Below are positions 33,096 through 36,747 of a stretch of 36,747 nt of DNA, one piece after another (the stretch's first letter is position 1; every line of letters begins with the position of its first letter). Under the pieces are notes generated by a model. That model was not told the DNA's origin, ran no database searches, and saw only the letters and a program-made list of their open reading frames with translations. Origin of the DNA: Thermoleophilia bacterium (lineage in GTDB: Bacteria > Actinomycetota > Thermoleophilia > Gaiellales > F1-60-MAGs149); assembly GCA_009694475.1 (NCBI GenBank), contig SHUX01000009.1:1-36747 (forward strand), written 5' to 3'. Both the position numbers and the translations under genes were made by a program.

Positions 33096-34196
33096 GTGAA
33101 AAGCTCTATCGCGATCCTTGCTGCCGTCTTAAGTTTGATCGGTGCTGTGGACGGTGCCGGCGCAGCTGCCCTCGGTGTGACCGCAGACGGCGGCCTTAGC
33201 GCGGGACAGGCCACAAGCAACGCCGCTGCAGCAACCGCACTCCATCTGACGTGGTCCCGCGTTGACGTCTCCTGGCCCGTCGTAGCACCGACACAACCCA
33301 ATAACGCGCGTCTCCCAACCAGCGGCGGGTACGTCTGGTCGAGCATCGACACTCAACTCGCGGCTGCAGCGTCGCTGGGTCCCGGCACACAGGTGCTTTT
33401 CTCAGTCAGCGGAACGCCGTACTGGGCGCGTGCGGACAACGGCGCAGGCGGTTTGCCGGACGACTCATCGTGGACTCCTAGGCGCACTGCGTGGCAGAAT
33501 TTTATTGCGGCTCTGGCGACGCGCTACAACGGAAGATTCGCCGCACTCGAGGTCTGGCCACAGCCGAACCTGCTGACGTCCTTGCGCCCGCAACGAATCG
33601 CAGGCCGCCTCGTGGCGCCCGGCTTTCTTAAGGTGTTGACAAAACGTGCGACGCTCGAAGTCCGCAAACTGTCTGCGACCGTACCGATCGTCACCGGCGG
33701 CCTCGCCCGTACAGATCCCACCAGCACCTCCGACACCCCGTCGCTGACGTTTTTGCGCGCGATGGGAAGAACGCGCATGGCGTTTGATGCGATCGGACTA
33801 CGTCTCGTTCCGCCGAACGGCCTCGAGGGACTGAGCGATCCCACGAATCTTTCGCTGACCGACTCAGCCGGCATTGTCGCCGCGGTCGATAGTTATTGGC
33901 CGAACGCGGGCACGAGAATTTGGCTGACCGGCTACGGCGTACTCTCGGGACCAGCAGAAGCCGGCTTGAGTTACGCCACACAGAGCGTTGGCATCACCAG
34001 TCTGCTGTCGGCCAGCGCGAACCCGCGCATCGACGTCGCGCTCTGGAATAGCCTCGCGAATACGACTGCCAATCCCTACGGCGGCATTTTGTTGGCGCCC
34101 ACGGTCAACCCCTTTGTTGCCCCAACCGCAGGCGCCGATCCTGCCTGGGATACCTGGACGACGATCGTGCCAGTTCCGGCAACGCCCCCGGCCTAG
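33096..34196 (+). CDS. Secreted glycoside-hydrolase-fold protein (GH5/GH39-like), predicted catalytically inactive
   Basis: Signal peptide; TWSRVDVSWPVVAPT, AALATRYNGRFAALEVWPQPNL (position of the NEP motif), GTRIWLTGYGVLSGP (position of the TE.G motif). GTG start 33096; the ORF track begins with TTG at 33090. Confidence 0.75.
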   Translation: MKSSIAILAAVLSLIGAVDGAGAAALGVTADGGLSAGQATSNAAAATALHLTWSRVDVSWPVVAPTQPNNARLPTSGGYVWSSIDTQLAAAASLGPGTQVLFSVSGTPYWARADNGAGGLPDDSSWTPRRTAWQNFIAALATRYNGRFAALEVWPQPNLLTSLRPQRIAGRLVAPGFLKVLTKRATLEVRKLSATVPIVTGGLARTDPTSTSDTPSLTFLRAMGRTRMAFDAIGLRLVPPNGLEGLSDPTNLSLTDSAGIVAAVDSYWPNAGTRIWLTGYGVLSGPAEAGLSYATQSVGITSLLSASANPRIDVALWNSLANTTANPYGGILLAPTVNPFVAPTAGADPAWDTWTTIVPVPATPPA

Positions 34197-34199
34197 GCC

Positions 34200-34643
34200 T
34201 TACTCGCGCTGAAGCGCTAACACCAGACAGTCGCCCTCAGGCATAAAGCCGAATGGTGCGGCCAATGCGCGCACCGCGGGGTCAGCAATGTTGCTGACAA
34301 GTGCAACGGCACGACATTCGCGTTGGCGGGCTGCGTCGATGGCACGCGCCAAGAGACCTGAGCCCAACCGCTCGCCTCGCCCGTCTGGGTGGACGTACAA
34401 CTCGAGGATCCGAAGTACGCGCCCCCCTGCAATCCCCGCGCTGGCCGCGCGCTGCCAGACCACGTAACTGTTGATCGTCCGATCCGCGGTCCCGACGCGG
34501 ACGTCCCCTGCGCTAATGCGCGGCAGGACCCAGTGACCCCAACTAGCTTGATCGCGAAACCGTGAATCGTCCGCCTCGATGCGGTAGCGCTCCCATAGGA
34601 GTCCCAGTGCGGCAAGATCGGCTCCTGCTGCGGGACGAATCAC
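34200..34643 (-). CDS. GNAT family N-acetyltransferase
   Basis: IRPAAGADLAALGLLWERY, RILELYVHPDGRGERLGSGLLARAIDAARQRECRAVALVSN. Confidence 0.85.
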   Translation of the reverse strand: MIRPAAGADLAALGLLWERYRIEADDSRFRDQASWGHWVLPRISAGDVRVGTADRTINSYVVWQRAASAGIAGGRVLRILELYVHPDGRGERLGSGLLARAIDAARQRECRAVALVSNIADPAVRALAAPFGFMPEGDCLVLALQRE

Positions 34644-35164
34644 GCCCCCTCGTACTCCACCAAGGAGAGCACCGGTAACGTTCCCAGTCGGTGACGGCCA
34701 TCCAAACCACGCAGCTCTGCCACAAAACAGGCACCCACAGGCAGCGCAGTCGCCTGCAAGGCTAGAGCGACGCTGGCCGCTGCGGTGCCACCCGTCGCCA
34801 ACAGATCGTCATGAATCAAGACGCGCATCCCAGGCTCAATCGCCGTGTGTGCGAGTTCGAGTGAGTTCTGCCCGTACTCGAGGGCGTAGGACTCGGTCCA
34901 GGCCTGGCCGGGCAGCTTGCCTGGCTTCCGTGCTGGCGCAAAACTACACCCAAGCGCATATGCCAATGTTGGTCCAAAGAGAAACCCGCGGGCCTCTGCG
35001 CCAAGAATGACATCCGGTTTTAATGGGGTCGCAAACGCTACAAAACGCTCGATGATCTCAGCGACGACGGTGGCGTCCGCAAGTAATGGAAGCAGGTCGC
35101 GAAACAAAATCCCAGGACTGGGGAAATCGGGGATCTCATCAATGCGTCGCTGGAGATCGATCAC
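34640..35164 (-). CDS. apt: Adenine phosphoribosyltransferase
   Basis: IDEIPDFPSPGILFRDLLPLLAD, ILGAEARGFLFGPTLAYALG, ARKPGKLPGQ, VLIHDDLLATGGTAAA. Probable GTG start 35164 (ORF extends to 35215). Confidence 0.94.
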   Translation of the reverse strand: MIDLQRRIDEIPDFPSPGILFRDLLPLLADATVVAEIIERFVAFATPLKPDVILGAEARGFLFGPTLAYALGCSFAPARKPGKLPGQAWTESYALEYGQNSLELAHTAIEPGMRVLIHDDLLATGGTAAASVALALQATALPVGACFVAELRGLDGRHRLGTLPVLSLVEYEGA

Positions 35165-35198
35165 ACCCGCACGGTAGCGATCATCGCGCGAGTGCGGC

Positions 35199-35876
35199 TC
35201 AGGTCTTGACATCACGCACGAGCAGGCGCTCGGTCAACTCGGCGCTGAGCCCGGCAAGCTGGGCCAACTCGTCGAGGCCTTGCTCACGACGCTCGGTGTT
35301 GCGGGAGCGCAGCGCAGGTGCGAGCACTTGATCCAGCAGTCCGGCAACGCGCTGAACACCCGTATAGAGCTGACGGACGTGGCGCGGTCCCAGTCCGAAC
35401 TCCGCCATCCGCTGGCAGATCTTGATGATTTCGACTTCGCTCTCTCCATACAGCCCATCCTGATCGGACGTGACGATGCCGTAGGACTGCAACTCGATAA
35501 AGGCAACATCGTCGAGGCCTGTCTCGCGCAGCAATTCGGAACGGTCGACACGACGGGCATCAACCGCAACTTCGGTGCGCATCGAACGGCGTGCTTTGCG
35601 CTCACGACTGCGGGCCACCGTACCGCTGCCTTCGATCTCCTGGCGGATCACCTTGAGTGGCAGAAACTCGTCACGCTGAAGCTGCAAGATGGTTCGCAGA
35701 CGCTCAATATCCTCGCGTCGATAGAGACGGTAGCCACCCTGTGTGCGGAGTGGGTTGAGGAGCTTCTGCTCTTCGAGATAGCGAATCTTCGAGATCGAGA
35801 CGTCATTGAACTCGGACTTCAGTTCCTTACAGACCGCACCAATCGTCAACGGCTTCTCTTCACTGCGGGTCGCCAT
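35199..35876 (-). CDS. MerR family transcriptional regulator, FtsR (Rv1828)-like
   Basis: TIGAVCKELKSEFNDVSISKIRYLEEQKLLNPLRTQGGYRLYRREDIERLRTILQLQRDEFLPLKVIRQEI; next to a GarA-like FHA gene, as in mycobacteria. Confidence 0.88.
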   Translation of the reverse strand: MATRSEEKPLTIGAVCKELKSEFNDVSISKIRYLEEQKLLNPLRTQGGYRLYRREDIERLRTILQLQRDEFLPLKVIRQEIEGSGTVARSRERKARRSMRTEVAVDARRVDRSELLRETGLDDVAFIELQSYGIVTSDQDGLYGESEVEIIKICQRMAEFGLGPRHVRQLYTGVQRVAGLLDQVLAPALRSRNTERREQGLDELAQLAGLSAELTERLLVRDVKT

Positions 35877-35882
35877 AGCCGT

Positions 35883-36320
35883 CTACTCGAGGTACGTCAG
35901 TTTGAATTTGCCGATCTGGACCTCATCGCCGTCGCGGAGCCGCGTCCGCTCAATGCGCCGGTGATTGACATACGTCCCGTTGAGACTGGCGAGATCAACC
36001 AAATAGTGCCCGTCGGCCTCTGCCTCAATCGCAGCATGACGGCGGGAGACCGTCACGTCATCAAGCAGAATCGAAGCCTCACCAGCGCGGCCAATTGTCT
36101 CACGCGGCTGCAAGAGCGGGATGTGTTCTCCCGCCCGGCCACCTGTGCGAATGACGACCGCCGGTAGCTGATGGCCTTGCGTCGCAGGAACCTCCTGCGT
36201 ATCGGTATCACCTGTATAGGTGGCCGTGTCATCCGCGGCGTCAGGGTCGTGCAGCGTGCCGCACTTCGCACAGTAGTGCGCAGTCGCTGCATTCCGATAT
36301 CCGCATTCCTGACAAAACAT
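35883..36320 (-). CDS. FHA domain protein, GarA/OdhI-like, with N-terminal zinc ribbon
   Basis: MFCQECGYRNAATAHYCAKCG zinc ribbon; FHA core GRAGEASILLDDVTVSRRHAAIEAEADGHYLVDLASLNGTYVNHRRI...DGDEVQIGKFKLTYLE. Confidence 0.92.
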   Translation of the reverse strand: MFCQECGYRNAATAHYCAKCGTLHDPDAADDTATYTGDTDTQEVPATQGHQLPAVVIRTGGRAGEHIPLLQPRETIGRAGEASILLDDVTVSRRHAAIEAEADGHYLVDLASLNGTYVNHRRIERTRLRDGDEVQIGKFKLTYLE

Positions 36321-36411
36321 ATTCCGGCAGCATACACCGGAAACGTCGGAAGGGTACAGCGCTGGTTGAGGGTTACCGATGGTTCGCGTTTAGCGACGGT
36401 TTCGCTGCATG

Positions 36412-36747
36412 CTATTTGCGTGGTTCGCACAACACTCGTCGGGCGTACACCACCGCTGCTGTCAGCAACAGCGCCACGCCACTCCAAAGCACAAGGCTCG
36501 CGGAAACGGTGCCACGAGGCGTCATGATTGTCAGCAGCAGGCCAATCATCATCAGCAACGTGCCAGCCTTCCCAATCACGTTGACACGGACTCCGTGGCC
36601 CCGTCCGGGACCAACGACGAGCGAGGCAAGCAAGAGGATGTCTCGCGCCACAACGACTACTACCAGCACAAGAGGCACCCGGTCCTCGTGCCAGAGCAAA
36701 ACGACCGCAACATCGATCAGTAGTCGATCGGCGATCGGGTCGAGTAC
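36412..36747 (-). CDS. CDP-alcohol phosphatidyltransferase (PgsA-like), C-terminal part (truncated by window edge)
   Basis: Reverse-strand reading begins VLDPIADRLLIDVAVVLLWHEDRVPLVLVVVVVARDILLL, carrying the end of the CDP-OH-P motif (DxxxD), then transmembrane helices. Confidence 0.85.
   Translation of the reverse strand, partial: VLDPIADRLLIDVAVVLLWHEDRVPLVLVVVVVARDILLLASLVVGPGRGHGVRVNVIGKAGTLLMMIGLLLTIMTPRGTVSASLVLWSGVALLLTAAVVYARRVLCEPRK

Overview
The window is a high-GC chromosomal segment with an actinobacterial, possibly Thermoleophilia-like, gene repertoire. The taxonomic call is inference from gene content and domain style; no marker search was run. Coding density is very high, with many 1-4 bp stop/start overlaps. 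There is no CRISPR array, transposase or prophage.

Left to right:
- partial phytoene-desaturase-like oxidoreductase and CruF-like carotenoid protein, divergent from ispH
- a rpsA-coaE-lytic transglycosylase-ureAB-ureC-glycerate kinase block
- polA, divergent from an ACT-domain malic enzyme
- a secreted trypsin-like protease
- a tRNA-Leu(UAG)/tig-clpP-clpX-S4 protein-ylxP-rbfA-nrnA-truB-ribF block
- an RpiR regulator, divergent from trpS
- SDR, AI-2E transporter-like and DsbA/FrnE-like genes
- a mutagenesis cassette (imuB, small protein, dnaE2) behind a near-perfect LexA-type box
- a divergent pair of secreted glycosidase-fold proteins
- GNAT, apt, a FtsR-like MerR, a GarA-like FHA protein and partial pgsA

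The observations most worth follow-up:
1. The divergent glycosidase-fold pair appears to have lost its catalytic glutamates (NEP to PQP and TE.G to TGYG in one), and the other member is fused to PG-binding and YkuD L,D-transpeptidase domains.
2. A UreAB-UreC pair keeps the nickel ligands but has a rewritten active-site flap, and no ureDEFG genes are visible.
3. An internally deleted S4/pseudouridine-synthase-like protein sits between clpX and ylxP.
4. A LexA-box-controlled imuB/small ORF/dnaE2 cassette has no imuA nearby.
5. A GarA-like FHA protein carries an N-terminal zinc ribbon.
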